The position numbers and the translations under genes are program-made. Shown one piece after another: positions 36,818-46,431 of a stretch of DNA of 64,000 nucleotides. Source of the DNA: Bog-473 sp963743785 (GTDB taxonomy: Bacteria > Actinomycetota > Acidimicrobiia > Acidimicrobiales > RAAP-2); assembly GCA_963743785.1 (NCBI GenBank), contig CAVURD010000004.1, positions 372,001-436,000 of the forward strand, read 5' to 3'. Within the stretch, counting starts at the first letter, position 1. The number at the start of each line of letters is the position of its first letter. Below the pieces are notes generated by a model. The model had not been told where the DNA came from. It ran no database searches and saw only the letters and a list, made by a program, of their open reading frames with translations.

Positions 36818-37239
36818 CCCTGCTGAAGGCCCAGGCGCGGGGCATTCCCACTCCGTCGCCGAGTGTGCACAGTCGGCCCTACTGGGACGGCTGCCGCGAG
36901 GAGCGACTCCTCTATCAGCGCTGTGCGTCGTGCGGCGTCAGCGCGCTCCGCCCGTCGACGGTGTGTGCCTCGTGCCGTGGCACCTCCATGGCGTGGGAGC
37001 AGAGCGCGGGACTCGGCTCGTTGTACAGCTGGACGGTCGTCTGGCGCCCTCCGGACCCGTCGTTCAGCGTTCCCTACGCGCCGGCCATTGTCCGACTGGA
37101 TGAAGAATTCTGGCTGATGAGCGCCATCATCGGTTGCCAATCGGATGACCTGTACGACGGCATGCGGGTGGGAGTCACGTTCCATCCGGTGTCGGACGCC
37201 GTCACCCTGCCGTATTTCTCTCCCCTCGGCCCGGTCTGA
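36814..37239 (+). CDS. DUF35 OB-fold / zinc-ribbon partner of the thiolase-like protein
   Basis: 141 residues: N-terminal zinc ribbon (RCASCGVSALRPS, TVCASCRG; two CxxC pairs) and an OB-fold (SLYSWTVVWRPPDPSFSVPY). This type of protein binds the Ltp2-like thiolase and is required for aldolase activity in the characterised steroid pathways. The start overlaps the thiolase stop (ATGA). The separate DUF35 form, rather than a fusion to a MaoC domain, is seen here. Confidence 0.82.
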   Translation: MTLLKAQARGIPTPSPSVHSRPYWDGCREERLLYQRCASCGVSALRPSTVCASCRGTSMAWEQSAGLGSLYSWTVVWRPPDPSFSVPYAPAIVRLDEEFWLMSAIIGCQSDDLYDGMRVGVTFHPVSDAVTLPYFSPLGPV

Positions 37240-37250
37240 AGCGGTGGAAG

Positions 37251-37271
37251 GATTGTAGATAATATGCAATC
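37251..37271 (+). promoter_or_regulatory. Shared regulatory site 3
   Basis: GATTGTAGATAATATGCAAT plus C: the best inverted repeat of the set (GATTG...CAATC). It lies 18 bases upstream of the GTG at 37289, and GATAAT inside it can serve as -10. Confidence 0.55.
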
Positions 37272-37288
37272 TGTGTCTGAGGGTCGCC

Positions 37289-38026
37289 GTGAACGAGAAG
37301 GTCTACATCCACGAATTCATCGACATCATCGGCCATAACCGGTCCCGCTACATGTACCACATGACGGCGAATTGGAGCCCGGCCGCCATGGAGGATCGCC
37401 ACCAGCTCTGCTTCGGCGTCTGGGGTGTCGTCGGGAGTACCGGCCACTGGCCGCAGGTGGTCAACGTGTGGGAAGAGGACGGCTTCGAGGGACTGGCTCG
37501 CTCGTTCGGCCACGAACTCGGACATCGCGACCTGCAGGACCCCAAGCTGGCCGCGTGGTGGGCGGCCGCCGCCTCGCTGCGCGCCGGCGGGGTGGACCGT
37601 CTTCTCGTGCCGGCACCGTGGATGCCGACCATTGAGGAACTGTGTGCCAACGGCACACGCGGCGTCGCCTACGGCCACGAGCAGATCCGCCTTCCGAGAG
37701 GCACGTCCCAGCAGTACCTCGAGATCGTTCGTCAGGAAGCCACGCCATCACTGGAGAAGTTCGGGTGGGTTCTGGCCGGAGCGTGGGAAACCGCGTTGGG
37801 AGACGACAGCGAGTGCTTCCTCCTCTGGGCCATCCCCACCTGGGAGCAGTGGGCCGAGCGAGAGCAAGCCCGTCGTCGTGACCCGATGCTCATGAAATGG
37901 GAAGCCCGCAATCTCGCCATCACCGAACGACTGGAGCGGATCCTCCTGGTGGACTCGGCACTCTCGCCCATGCACCTGGGTCGACAACCCTCACGGGCCG
38001 ATCGCACGGAAGCCTGGGACGACTAG
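37289..38026 (+). CDS. NIPSNAP-like dimeric alpha/beta-barrel protein
   Basis: 245 residues with two halves that each look like a ferredoxin-like barrel module (MNEKVYIHEFIDIIGHNRSR with LCFGVWGVVGSTGHWPQVVN, then EQIRLPRGTSQQYLEIVRQE with ECFLLWAIPTWEQWAEREQA). The pattern resembles NIPSNAP/Dabb-type stress-responsive barrel proteins in catabolic clusters; a catalytic role is unknown. GTG start fixed by shared site 3 upstream. It is followed convergently by the next operon. Confidence 0.55.
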   Translation: MNEKVYIHEFIDIIGHNRSRYMYHMTANWSPAAMEDRHQLCFGVWGVVGSTGHWPQVVNVWEEDGFEGLARSFGHELGHRDLQDPKLAAWWAAAASLRAGGVDRLLVPAPWMPTIEELCANGTRGVAYGHEQIRLPRGTSQQYLEIVRQEATPSLEKFGWVLAGAWETALGDDSECFLLWAIPTWEQWAEREQARRRDPMLMKWEARNLAITERLERILLVDSALSPMHLGRQPSRADRTEAWDD

Positions 38027-38042
38027 TTGTACGATCGACGAG

Positions 38043-39494
38043 TCAGACCGCATGCGAGAGCCTGGCGATCAGGTCTCGACGCAGGACCTTTCCTATTTCG
38101 CTCCGCGGCAGAACGTCGATCTGGTGAAAGGCCACGGGAACCTTGTAGGCCACCAGGTGCTCCCGGCAGAGCAGCCGGAGATCTTCCGCCACCGCGGTGC
38201 CGACGACGAAAGCCACCGGGACCTCACCGAGACGCTCATCGGGCACACCGACGACCGCGGCTTCGTGCACGCCCGGAGAGAGGCACAGCACCTCTTCGAC
38301 CTGTCCGGGAAAGACCTTGTTGCCCCCTCGGTTGATGACATCGCCCACCCGACCCTCGATCCACACGAAGCCCTCCTCGTCCACCCTGGCGTAGTCACCG
38401 GTCCGCAGGTATCCGTCTCCGTCGAGTCGGTCGTCCAGGCTGTCACCGTCGGCATAGCCGGCCGCCATGCGCGGTGGCTTGACCAGTAACTCCCCGACCG
38501 TGCCGCGTGACACCTCGACGCCCTCGCCGGACAGCACCTTGATGGCCACACCCGGATGGGGACGTCCCACCGCCCCGACCTTTTCCGGGTGTTCCCGGGC
38601 GTCGGCCGCCGTCCAACCGATGACCTCGCCGATCTCGGCCTGCCCGTACCCGTTGAGCACGGTGACGCCGAACTTCTCGGTGAAGCGCCGCGCCGCCAAC
38701 GGCGACAGGGGGGCGGTGATGCTGCGCACGTACCGCAACGGCGCCAGATCGACGATCGTCTCATCATCGGCCAACATGACGATCGCCGGTGGGGGAAGGA
38801 CGGTGGAGCGGATGGCGAATCGAGAGGTGAGCTCGGCGAATTCCGAGGTTGAGAACTTGTCCATGACCACGAGCGGCGCACCGGCGCGCAGCCCGAAAAG
38901 GGCGTTGTAGATACCGGCGTTGAGGGCCAGCGACACCGGCACCAGGTTGGGTGATGGTCGACGGTCCGGATCGGCCGGCTTTCCCCGCAGCGGCCCCAGG
39001 ACACGGTCGAGCAACTCCAGGTAGCCCGAGTGAGATTGGAGAATCGGCCGGGGCTGACCGGTCGTTCCCGAAGTCCAGGTGACAAAGGCCACGTCGCCCT
39101 CGTACCGCGTGGGTTCGACTCCCGTCCTCCGGACCCCGTCGCCATCGATGATGGCCGCCGGGGCGGTGGCGGCGACGACGCGCTCGAGCTCGGCCCGGGG
39201 CTGACGGGAGTTCGTCGGCACGAAGACCGCCCGCGCCAGCCAGATCCCGAACATGGCCGTGATGAAGGCGGGCCCATTGGGCAGTTCGACCACCACGGCC
39301 TGCCCGGCTGCCACCCCGACCTCTCGAAGGCGGTGGGACAACTGCTCGGCGTCAGCTCGCAGTTCGCCGGCCGTGACGTCGAGGTTCGAGGTGCTGACAA
39401 GGACATCTCCGTCGGCGAACGGGTGCTCGGTGAGCAGGGCGGCCAGTCCCTCCCCCGCCGCCACTACGAAGGTGGCGTGTCGTTCGACGGCCAC
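38043..39494 (-). CDS. Acyl-CoA synthetase (class I adenylate-forming)
   Basis: 483 residues, GTG start. Motifs: P-loop TWTSGTTGQPRPI, NGYGQAEIGE, YLRTGDYARVDEEGFV, INRGGNKVFPGQVEEV and the C-terminal EIGKVLRRDL with catalytic Lys. The small N-terminal domain is short but complete. It forms a CoA thioester from an unidentified carboxylate. The start overlaps the end of the substrate-binding protein gene by 31 bases, so the two are one operon. Confidence 0.87.
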   Translation of the reverse strand: MAVERHATFVVAAGEGLAALLTEHPFADGDVLVSTSNLDVTAGELRADAEQLSHRLREVGVAAGQAVVVELPNGPAFITAMFGIWLARAVFVPTNSRQPRAELERVVAATAPAAIIDGDGVRRTGVEPTRYEGDVAFVTWTSGTTGQPRPILQSHSGYLELLDRVLGPLRGKPADPDRRPSPNLVPVSLALNAGIYNALFGLRAGAPLVVMDKFSTSEFAELTSRFAIRSTVLPPPAIVMLADDETIVDLAPLRYVRSITAPLSPLAARRFTEKFGVTVLNGYGQAEIGEVIGWTAADAREHPEKVGAVGRPHPGVAIKVLSGEGVEVSRGTVGELLVKPPRMAAGYADGDSLDDRLDGDGYLRTGDYARVDEEGFVWIEGRVGDVINRGGNKVFPGQVEEVLCLSPGVHEAAVVGVPDERLGEVPVAFVVGTAVAEDLRLLCREHLVAYKVPVAFHQIDVLPRSEIGKVLRRDLIARLSHAV

Positions 39495-40802
39495 TCCGGT
39501 CGGAAATAGCCGCCGAAGCGCAACTCTCCCCCACGCAGTTCCCGGATGGTCAGGAAGTCACCCTTGTAGCCCTTGTGATCGCCCGGGCCGAACTGGATGT
39601 AGGTGGAGGGACCTCCGTTGGTTGCGGGCATCCACCGGATCCTCTCGATTCCGTCCTTGACCTGGGGCGGCGAAGGGATGGAGGCGTTGGCAATCCCGTG
39701 GATGGCGACCCGGGCGGTGTCATAGGCCAGAGCGACGACCACGTTCCCGGTGGTCCGGCCGAAGCGCTTCTCGAAGCGTTCGCGCATGGCGTTGTAGTTG
39801 GGATTGGCGCCGTCCTCGCCGAGCTGATCGATGCCGTGCCAGCCCTCCAGCCCCTCGCCCCACTGGTTCTTGTTCGAATAGAACATGAAGGCGGTCCCCA
39901 TGATCCGCGGCGGATCCCACTCGAGGGCTTTGAGGGCGGGACCGAAGTGGAAGGCGGCGTAGCCGTATCCCGCCGTAGTAGAGGCCTTCGGTGCCCGAGT
40001 CCTTCATGGCGGCCAGGTGCTCCCGCAGGTTCGAGGGGTTGGGCTCGAGCTTGACCTCCCGGGTGATGGTCAAACCGAGGCGAATCGCCTCATCGCGGAA
40101 GTAGTCGGCGTAGTCGCGGCCCGAAGATCCGGCCTCCCAGAAGAGGCCCACGTTGCGAAGGCCCCGCTGGTGGAGCCAGTTGGCGCAGATGACCCCTTCG
40201 GTGGGGATGTCACCATTGGCCACCGTGAAGCAGAACTCCGAGGCGAACCGGTGGGCGCCGGTCCATCCAAGGCAGGCGACACCCAACGCATTGGCCGTGT
40301 CCTGCAGCACCAGCGAGTTGTCCGAGATCATCGGCCCGAGCACGACCACACATCCCTGGTCGACCAACCAGCGATAGCCATCGATCACCTTCTTGTAATT
40401 CTCGCGGGGCAGTCCCCGGGCATCGGCGATGATCAGCTGTACGGCGGACCGGGCCCACACGCCCTCATTGAGCGCGTCCTCGATGGCCAAGATCGTGGGA
40501 TCGATCCAGTCGGCCAAGAGCTGGTTGAGGTCCATGTCGATGAGGATCCCGATCTTGACGGGCTCGAAGGGATCGCCCTGCGTGGTGACCCCCCGGGTGG
40601 GGGGATAGATGGTGATCCCCTGCACGGCCTGGTCGCTGGCCGATCCGCCCCCCTCGTACCACGTCGTTCCCTCGCCGCCCTGTCCCTCCAAGAAGCTGCG
40701 CGTGCCGTGTTCGACCGATGCGACGGCACGGTCGGGCTCGGCGATCCCGAGGTCGACTGGCTCAGGGAAGAGGCGCTCGACGTAGTCGAATGAATCAGGC
40801 AC
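39464..40802 (-). CDS. Substrate-binding-protein fold (type 1 periplasmic binding), no signal peptide, frameshifted
   Basis: About 446 residues from GTG 40802 (GGA-rich site upstream). Read across a frameshift near 39970 it has the LivK/AmiC-type two-lobe pattern: VKIGILIDMDLNQLLADWID, GCVVVLGPMISDNSLVLQDT, VACLGWTGAHRFASEFCF, RNVGLFWEAGSSGRDYADYF, WHGIDQLGEDGANPNYNAMR. The N-terminus (VPDSFDYVERLFPEPVDLGI) has no signal peptide or lipobox, and no permease or ATPase is nearby. It may be a cytosolic ligand sensor rather than a transport component. Shared site 4 lies upstream. Confidence 0.72.
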
Positions 40803-40854
40803 GAGAAGTCCTTTCGATCGGGCACCGCGCCAGCCGGCGCATCGCTCGGCCGAC

Positions 40855-40877
40855 GACTGTACATTATATGCATTCGG
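40855..40877 (-). promoter_or_regulatory. Shared regulatory site 4
   Basis: CGAATGCATATAATGTACAG on the minus strand, containing TATAAT about 60 bases before the substrate-binding-protein start at 40802. One of the closest matches to the set. Confidence 0.55.
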
Positions 40878-40914
40878 GTCAGGACGTCCCGCTTCGTCCG
40901 GAACGTCGGCCCGG

Positions 40915-41803
40915 TCAACCGACTCTTTCGATGACCTCCGAGCCGAAGGCGCGGAGCGTGTCGGGATCGGCAAAATCGGTGAACCAGACATAGAAGCGGG
41001 CCACACCACGTTGACGGAGGCCCTCGAAATTCTCCACCAGCTCGGGACCCGACCCGATCGCCCTTCCCATGTGTCCCATCCACCCGAAACGCCGCTCCGC
41101 CGTGTCGCACGATTTCTGGCCCGTCCTTCCCTTCGGGAACGAACGTCACCACCTGTTGGAGCGAGACCCGGGCGGAACCAACCAGAGAGCGACGCTCTTC
41201 GAGCCGAGCGCTGTGATGCGCCGGCACGTTCCACCAGGTGGCGAAGTCCCGGACGATCTCCAACGTGGTCGGTCCCGTGCCGCCGATGATCACCGGGATC
41301 GGACGCGTCGGCCTCGGCAGTTGACGGGCCTCGACCAGCTGGTAGAACGCCCCGTCATAGGTCACGGGCTCCCCCGTCCAGAGCCGGGTCACGATGTCGA
41401 GCGTCTCCCGGAGGCGGGCCGTTCTCTCCGCCGCCTTGGCGTCGCTGATGCCGAAGGTCACCAGTTCATCGGGGGTCGAACCCGAGCCGATCGCCAACTC
41501 GAAGCGGCCGTCGGAGAGGTGGTCGAGGGTGGCCGCCTGACGGGCGAGCACGGCCGGGTGCCGAAATGAATCGCACAGGACGAGATGGCCAATGGTGATG
41601 CGCGTGGTACGGGCGGCCAGCCACGTCGCCAAGGTCATCGCTTCGAACATCGGTTGATCCAGGGCCTGGGGCGGGGCCAGATGGTCCATGAGGGCCACGC
41701 CGGCGAATCCGGCGGCCTCGGCCGTGTGCGCCCGGTCGACGAGCGCCGCCGGTGACATGCGCATCTGCGGCAGGAACAGGTGGAATTCTGGTCGGTCTGT
41801 CAT
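40915..41803 (-). CDS. LLM-class F420/flavin-dependent oxidoreductase, frameshifted
   Basis: About 296 residues from ATG 41803 with GAGAGGA upstream. TIM-barrel LLM marks: LFLPQMRMSPAALVDRAHTA, QAATLDHLSDGRFELAIGSG, PVIIGGTGPTTLEIVRDFAT. A frameshift near 41085 restores the C-terminus (WMGHMGRAIGSGPELVENFE, VARFYVWFTDFADPDTLRAF). It reduces or oxidises an unknown intermediate with F420 or FMN. Last gene of the dehydrogenase operon that begins at 45705. Confidence 0.78.
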
Positions 41804-41823
41804 GCGATTCGGTCCTCTCGTCG

Positions 41824-42716
41824 TTACCGTGAGGGATTCGGGTCGAACGGTCCGCGGCCCATCTGGTCGCGCACGGTCACGACGGGAGCGTTGGTCAGCG
41901 TCCGGCGCTGCCAGTTGGCGCCGTCGACCACCAGCGTGTGGCCGGAGATGAAACGGGCGAACGGCGAAGCCAGGAACGTCGCGGCCCACCCGAGTTCTTG
42001 GAGGCGACCAACCCGTAGGGCGGGCTGGCAGGCGTCCTTCTCGTTCGTTCGATCAAGGTTGCCTTTGATGTCGGCCGTCATGTCCTCGTGCGGGAAGAGC
42101 CCGGGCACCAGTCCGTTGACCTGGATCCCATAGGGTCCCCACTCCACGGCGAGCGTCTCGACCATGTTCTTCACCCCGGCCTTAGCGGCGGCCGAATGGG
42201 CAAAACCCGGACCACCGGTCCAGGCGTACGAGGCCCCCACGTTGACGATTGAGCCGGCGGTCCCCGCTTCGATGTGCCGACGGGCGAATTCACGCGAGCA
42301 GAAGAACGTGCCATTGAGGGTGATGTCGACGACGGTGCGCCAGGCATTCGGTGACATGTCCTCTGCCGGCACGGGGAAGTTGGCCGCGGCGTTGTTGATC
42401 AACACATCGGGCAAGCCAAAGGTTGCCGTCGCCTCCTCGAAGGCCTGAGCGACCTGGTCTGCGTCACGGATGTCGCACGTGACCCCCAGAACACTCGCCC
42501 CCAGTGCTTCCACCATTCCCGGCCGGTGTCGAGGTGCTCCGACTTTCGGCTGGCGATGACCAGGTCCGCCCCCAGCCGCGCGAATTCAGCCGCAATCGAC
42601 TTTCCAAGGCCGGTGCCGCCACCGGTGACGAAGACCGACGTCCCGGCAAAGGTGCCGTCGGGCAAAGCCCTCGTCCCCACGGGCGGAGGTTCGAGCAATC
42701 CTCTTTGTTCGGTCAT
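41824..42716 (-). CDS. SDR of the 2,4-dienoyl-CoA reductase type, frameshifted
   Basis: About 297 residues from ATG 42716. Rossmann motif TGGGTGLGKSIAAEF, then (after a frameshift near 42515) NNAAANFPVPAEDMSP, VNVGASYAWTGGPGFAHSAA and EWGPYGIQVNGLVPGLFPHE. The catalytic Tyr of ordinary SDRs is replaced (HSAAAKAG keeps the Lys), as in 2,4-dienoyl-CoA reductases. It would reduce unsaturated acyl-CoA intermediates with NADPH. Starts three bases after the enoyl-CoA hydratase stop, in the same operon. Confidence 0.8.
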
Positions 42717-42718
42717 GT

Positions 42719-43498
42719 TCAACTCCCTGTGTAGTGGGGCTCGCGCCCTTCGGCGTTGGCCGCCCTGAATTCGGCGAAATCAGACGATTTGTTGATGAAG
42801 GTCTGATAGATCAACTCATCGTTCATGGAGGAGCGGACGCCGGGCTCGCTCAGGTGTTGGAGGACACGTCGGGCCATCTTGACCGTGACCTTCGGAGAGG
42901 CGGCGATCTTGTGTGCCATTTCCCAGGCCGTCTCGTCGAGCGCCTCCGGCGCCACAACCCGCGAGACGATGCCGTGACCCAAGGCCTCTTCGGCACTCAT
43001 GGGCCGCCCGGTCAGGACCAGGTCGCTGACCACGCCGCTCCCGCAGATTTCGTACAAGCGCCCCACGCCACCGGTGTCGGGAATGACGCCGTGGCCGACC
43101 TCAGGCAACATGAAACGTGAGCCTTCGGCGGCGATCCTGATGTCACAGAGCAATGCCCGCTGGAACGAGCCGCCGATGGCCCATCCCTGAATGGCCACGA
43201 TGATCGGGGCGTCGATGTCGAACACCTGGAGAATGCCCCGATGGCCACGGGTCATGAGCTCATGATGGCTGAGCGGGGTGGTCTGGTTGCCGATCGCCGC
43301 CACATCTCGCCCCGATGACCAGGCCTTGCCCTCTCCCCGCCAGATCACCGCGCGGACATCAGGACGCCCCTTGAGCTCGTTGAGTATGTCGAAGAGCCGC
43401 GCGTCCATGTCGTCGTCGAACGCGTTGCGCTTTTCGGGATTGTTGTTGGTGATCACGGCGACGGCACCGCTCACCTCGAGCTGAACCTTTTCTGTCAT
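42719..43498 (-). CDS. Enoyl-CoA hydratase
   Basis: 259 residues from ATG 43498 with GGAAGG upstream. Crotonase marks: NNPEKRNAFDDDMDARLFDI, oxyanion segment WSSGRDVAAIG, IQGWAIGGSFQRALLCDIRI, and FMLPEVGHGVIPDTGG with the catalytic Glu (LPE). Hydrates a trans-enoyl-CoA. Third gene of the 45705-40915 operon after two acyl-CoA dehydrogenases, 63 bases from the preceding stop. Confidence 0.88.
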   Translation of the reverse strand: MTEKVQLEVSGAVAVITNNNPEKRNAFDDDMDARLFDILNELKGRPDVRAVIWRGEGKAWSSGRDVAAIGNQTTPLSHHELMTRGHRGILQVFDIDAPIIVAIQGWAIGGSFQRALLCDIRIAAEGSRFMLPEVGHGVIPDTGGVGRLYEICGSGVVSDLVLTGRPMSAEEALGHGIVSRVVAPEALDETAWEMAHKIAASPKVTVKMARRVLQHLSEPGVRSSMNDELIYQTFINKSSDFAEFRAANAEGREPHYTGS

Positions 43499-43561
43499 CT
43501 CATTCCTTCCGTTCGCGAGAGCATGCGGCACCGGAATTCAGGTTCCGGCGGAACGGCTCGC

Positions 43562-44692
43562 TTACCGCCACCGCGGCAGATGGAGCAGGTGTTCGGCCAC
43601 GATGGTGCGCTGCAATTCGCTGGTGCCACCGGCAATCGAGGCGGCGCGCGAATAGAGGTACGCAGCCAGCACGTCGGGCCGGGTGCCCACGAGAGGCGCC
43701 GGCGCGGTGAGGTCCATGGCGACATGATGCAGCATTTGCTCGGTCCGGGTACCCAGCAGCTTGGTGAGTGAGCCTTCCGGGCCGGGGGCCTTGCCCACGG
43801 TTCTCGCCGAGAGGTCGCGCATCACGTGCGCCCGCAGCACGGCGACCTGGACATAGGCCCGGGCCCAGTCCAGCTGCCGGGCGGGGTCGACGTTGCCGGC
43901 GCGCGCCGTGTCCTCGAGCTCGCCGACCAGGCGGGCGTAGCGAGAGGTGAACCCGACATCGACCGGCCCGCGTTCGTAGCCGACCGTGGCCATGGCGATC
44001 TCCCACCCCTGACCGGGGGCTCCGACCATCTGGTCGGTGGGGACGACGGCATTCGTGAAGAAGACCTCGTTGAACTCGCAGTCGCCGTTGGCCTGGACGA
44101 TGGGCCGTACCTCCACGCCGGGCTGGTGGAGATCGACGATCAGCGCCGAGATGCCCTCGTGACGCGAGGCGTTCGGGTCGGTCCGGGCCAGCAGCAGGCA
44201 CCAGTCGGCCCAGGCGGCGTCGCTGGTCCAGACCTTCTGGCCGTTGACCACATAGTGGTCAGCGCCGAGGCTGGCCCGGGTGGACAAGGCCGCCAGATCC
44301 GACCCGGCTCCAGGTTCGCTGAAGCCCTGGCACCACACCTCTTCGCCCGAGAGGAGGCGGGGAAGGAATCGCCGTCGCTGGTCGTCGAGGCCGAAGTGGA
44401 GCAGGGCCCGGCCCAAGAAGCCGACATGGGGCGCGGGTGGTCCCCCGGCAGTGCCGATCTCCTCGTTGAAGATGGCCTCGTACATGGCCGACAAGCCCCG
44501 CCCGCCGTATTCGACGGGCCACGACAAGCCCATCCACCCACCCTCGTAGAGCGCGCGGTGCCAGGCGCGCCAGAAGCGGGCCCGCTCGGGCCCCCCGAGC
44601 GGTGCCGGATCACTCGGGAGGTGGGTCGCCAGCCAGGACCTGAACTCGTGACGAAAGGTCGCTTCGGCCGCATCGTCGCGAAAATCGATCAG
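43562..44692 (-). CDS. Acyl-CoA dehydrogenase, large (alpha) subunit type
   Basis: 376 residues. In-frame sequence LIDFRDDAAEATFRHEFRSW precedes the core, giving a CTG start at 44692 that overlaps the upstream TGA as CTGA; no ATG, GTG or TTG lies earlier in frame. FAD-site motifs are MGLSWPVEYGG, WCQGFSEPGAGSDLAALSTR, WTSDAAWADW and the C-terminal AGGTSELQRTIVAEHLLHLP. It oxidises an acyl-CoA to the enoyl-CoA. It is paired with the short dehydrogenase just upstream, as in heterotetrameric steroid-type dehydrogenases. Confidence 0.85.
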   Translation of the reverse strand: MIDFRDDAAEATFRHEFRSWLATHLPSDPAPLGGPERARFWRAWHRALYEGGWMGLSWPVEYGGRGLSAMYEAIFNEEIGTAGGPPAPHVGFLGRALLHFGLDDQRRRFLPRLLSGEEVWCQGFSEPGAGSDLAALSTRASLGADHYVVNGQKVWTSDAAWADWCLLLARTDPNASRHEGISALIVDLHQPGVEVRPIVQANGDCEFNEVFFTNAVVPTDQMVGAPGQGWEIAMATVGYERGPVDVGFTSRYARLVGELEDTARAGNVDPARQLDWARAYVQVAVLRAHVMRDLSARTVGKAPGPEGSLTKLLGTRTEQMLHHVAMDLTAPAPLVGTRPDVLAAYLYSRAASIAGGTSELQRTIVAEHLLHLPRWR

Positions 44693-45705
44693 CGCACCTT
44701 CGTCTTCGTCGCCGCGGTGACCAGACGTTCATCGACGATGGCGCCCAGTTGGGCGCGCTCATCACCCAGGAGCTGACGATCCAACAAGGCGCGGCGCAGG
44801 TAGCGGTGAGCCGGGCATTCCCACGTCATGCCCAGACCGCCCCACACCTGAATGGCCGCCTCGCACACCGTCCGTGCCGCTTCGGAGCAATAGGCCTTGG
44901 CCATCTGCGCCTGGACCAGCGCCTCGGCCGGGTCCAATGCGTCCACGGCCCAGGCCGCCTGCCAGGTGATGGATCGGCACGACTCCACGGTGACGAGCTG
45001 GTCCGCACAGAGCTGTTGGACGGCCTGGAAGGAGCCGATCGGTCGGCCGAACTGCTGGCGGACGCGGGCGTGCGCCACGGCCCCCTCCAGCGCGCCGGTG
45101 CACGTCCCGACCAGGTCGGCACACAGCCAGGCCAGGGCTTGAGCCTGCCATCGTGTCCCGGCCCCCGACGAGATCGCACCGATCTCGGTTCCCCCGCCCA
45201 CCGCATTGGCCAGCGGCCGCGACAGATCGAGTCCGTCGAGGTGGGCACCCAGCGTCGCCGTACGCACCACACCCCCTTCGGCCCCGACGGCGAGCGCTCC
45301 CGGTCCGACGTCGACGGCGATGCCGTGTGGCGCCAACGCCGACAGTGTCCGGTCCACCACGACGCATCCCGGTCGTCCGGCGAGAATCTCTGTGATCTCT
45401 TCTCCATGCGGCGCCGCCGCATGGAGGAGCCCGAGCGACAGCACGGTGCCCAGGTACGGCACGGCGGACACACCTCGAGCCAGCTGTTCGACCACGAGCG
45501 CCGCATTGAGGGTGGGCTCGTCGTCGTCGGGCTGCTCGGCGATGACGAGGGCGACCAATCCATTCGCCACCATGGCACCCCACAACTCACCGGTGCCACG
45601 TTGGCGTTCGACCTCGGCATCGGTAACGGTGGGATGATCGGCGACCATCTGTGCCGTCGTCGCGGCCAGCATCCGTTGCTCGTCCGTCAGGGCGACCGAG
45701 GTCAC
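44689..45705 (-). CDS. Acyl-CoA dehydrogenase, small (beta) subunit type
   Basis: 338 residues, GTG start. It keeps the dehydrogenase fold (VALTDEQRMLAATTAQMVAD; RQQFGRPIGSFQAVQQLCAD; QVWGGLGMTWECPAHRYLRR) but lacks the GAGSD FAD motif and the C-terminal AGGTSE motif of full-length enzymes. Such half-type subunits combine with a full partner in alpha2beta2 enzymes. First gene of the operon; the divergent intergenic region carries shared site 5. Confidence 0.85.
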   Translation of the reverse strand: MTSVALTDEQRMLAATTAQMVADHPTVTDAEVERQRGTGELWGAMVANGLVALVIAEQPDDDEPTLNAALVVEQLARGVSAVPYLGTVLSLGLLHAAAPHGEEITEILAGRPGCVVVDRTLSALAPHGIAVDVGPGALAVGAEGGVVRTATLGAHLDGLDLSRPLANAVGGGTEIGAISSGAGTRWQAQALAWLCADLVGTCTGALEGAVAHARVRQQFGRPIGSFQAVQQLCADQLVTVESCRSITWQAAWAVDALDPAEALVQAQMAKAYCSEAARTVCEAAIQVWGGLGMTWECPAHRYLRRALLDRQLLGDERAQLGAIVDERLVTAATKTKVR

Positions 45706-46034
45706 ACGCCGCCTCGGCCCTCGCGCGAAGGCACCTCTCCTCGTGCCGGGCCGAGCCCGGGTCCGTAGGGCCGGGCACCCGCCATCAGATCCGGTGCTCC
45801 GTGTCCTTCAACGCTCGACACCGCTGCTCCCTTCCGATCCGGCCGTGCGGTCATTCTCCTGGCCGCCCTCCCGGAAACTCGTGGTGGCTGGCGCCCGGTG
45901 GAGCGCTCCGGCCATGCAGCAATGACTGCGCCAGGGGTATCGGTCCCCACGGCCTGGGGACCGTCGAGAACACTACCGGCGCTCTGCGGCACCGACAAAA
46001 GTTGTATATTTCATTCAATACCTAGGAGTGAGCC
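45706..46034. other. Divergent intergenic region
   Basis: 329 bases between the dehydrogenase operon (minus) and the hydratase locus (plus). It holds shared site 5 near its right end; the remainder shows no gene or stable repeat. Confidence 0.6.
46001..46020 (+). promoter_or_regulatory. Shared regulatory site 5
   Basis: GTTGTATATTTCATTCAATA, a weaker member of the set. TATATT can act as -10 for the plus direction, and a TAGGAG ribosome site precedes ATG 46035. Confidence 0.45.
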
Positions 46035-46431
46035 ATGGCTGAACGGACCGCGACACGATCATCTCGGCTGACACGCATGTGGGGGGCAGCCACGCCCAAT
46101 AACGGAACGACCTCAACGTCGACCCCGAGCTCATCGAAGCACTCGATGCGTAGCGCGGGGAGTCAAGAAACCCTCAGGACCTCAAGGACCACCCGAGGTC
46201 CAAGAACTGGTGACAGCGGGCAGCGTTGGGCGGACCAAGAGGCGGACGGCGTCGTGGCCGTGGTGACCGCCGGGATGGCCGGCGCCCGGAAGGAACTGGT
46301 CGTCTACCTTGTTCGACGTGCTCACGATCTCGGTGGTCCCATGCGGACCAGCCGCAAGCCCCGCACGACGCGGACCGACCGGACCGACCGACCGGAGATG
46401 GCAACGATGATCGACCGGAGCACGCGTGGCC
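46035..46431 (+). pseudogene. Degraded amidohydrolase-like remnant
   Basis: ATG 46035 has a good TAGGAG site, but its frame has low-complexity Thr/Ser/Arg sequence. Two bases off, the reading is DTIISADTHVGGSHAQ then, after a stop, NDLNVDPELIEALDA: this resembles the N-terminus of amidohydrolase_2 proteins (ISADxHV start, then YRxYLDPE-like). Several stops and shifts follow. It looks like an eroded gene whose promoter and ribosome site now sit ahead of the MaoC-type gene. Sequencing errors alone are a less likely explanation, because the downstream half is not recognisable. Confidence 0.4.
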
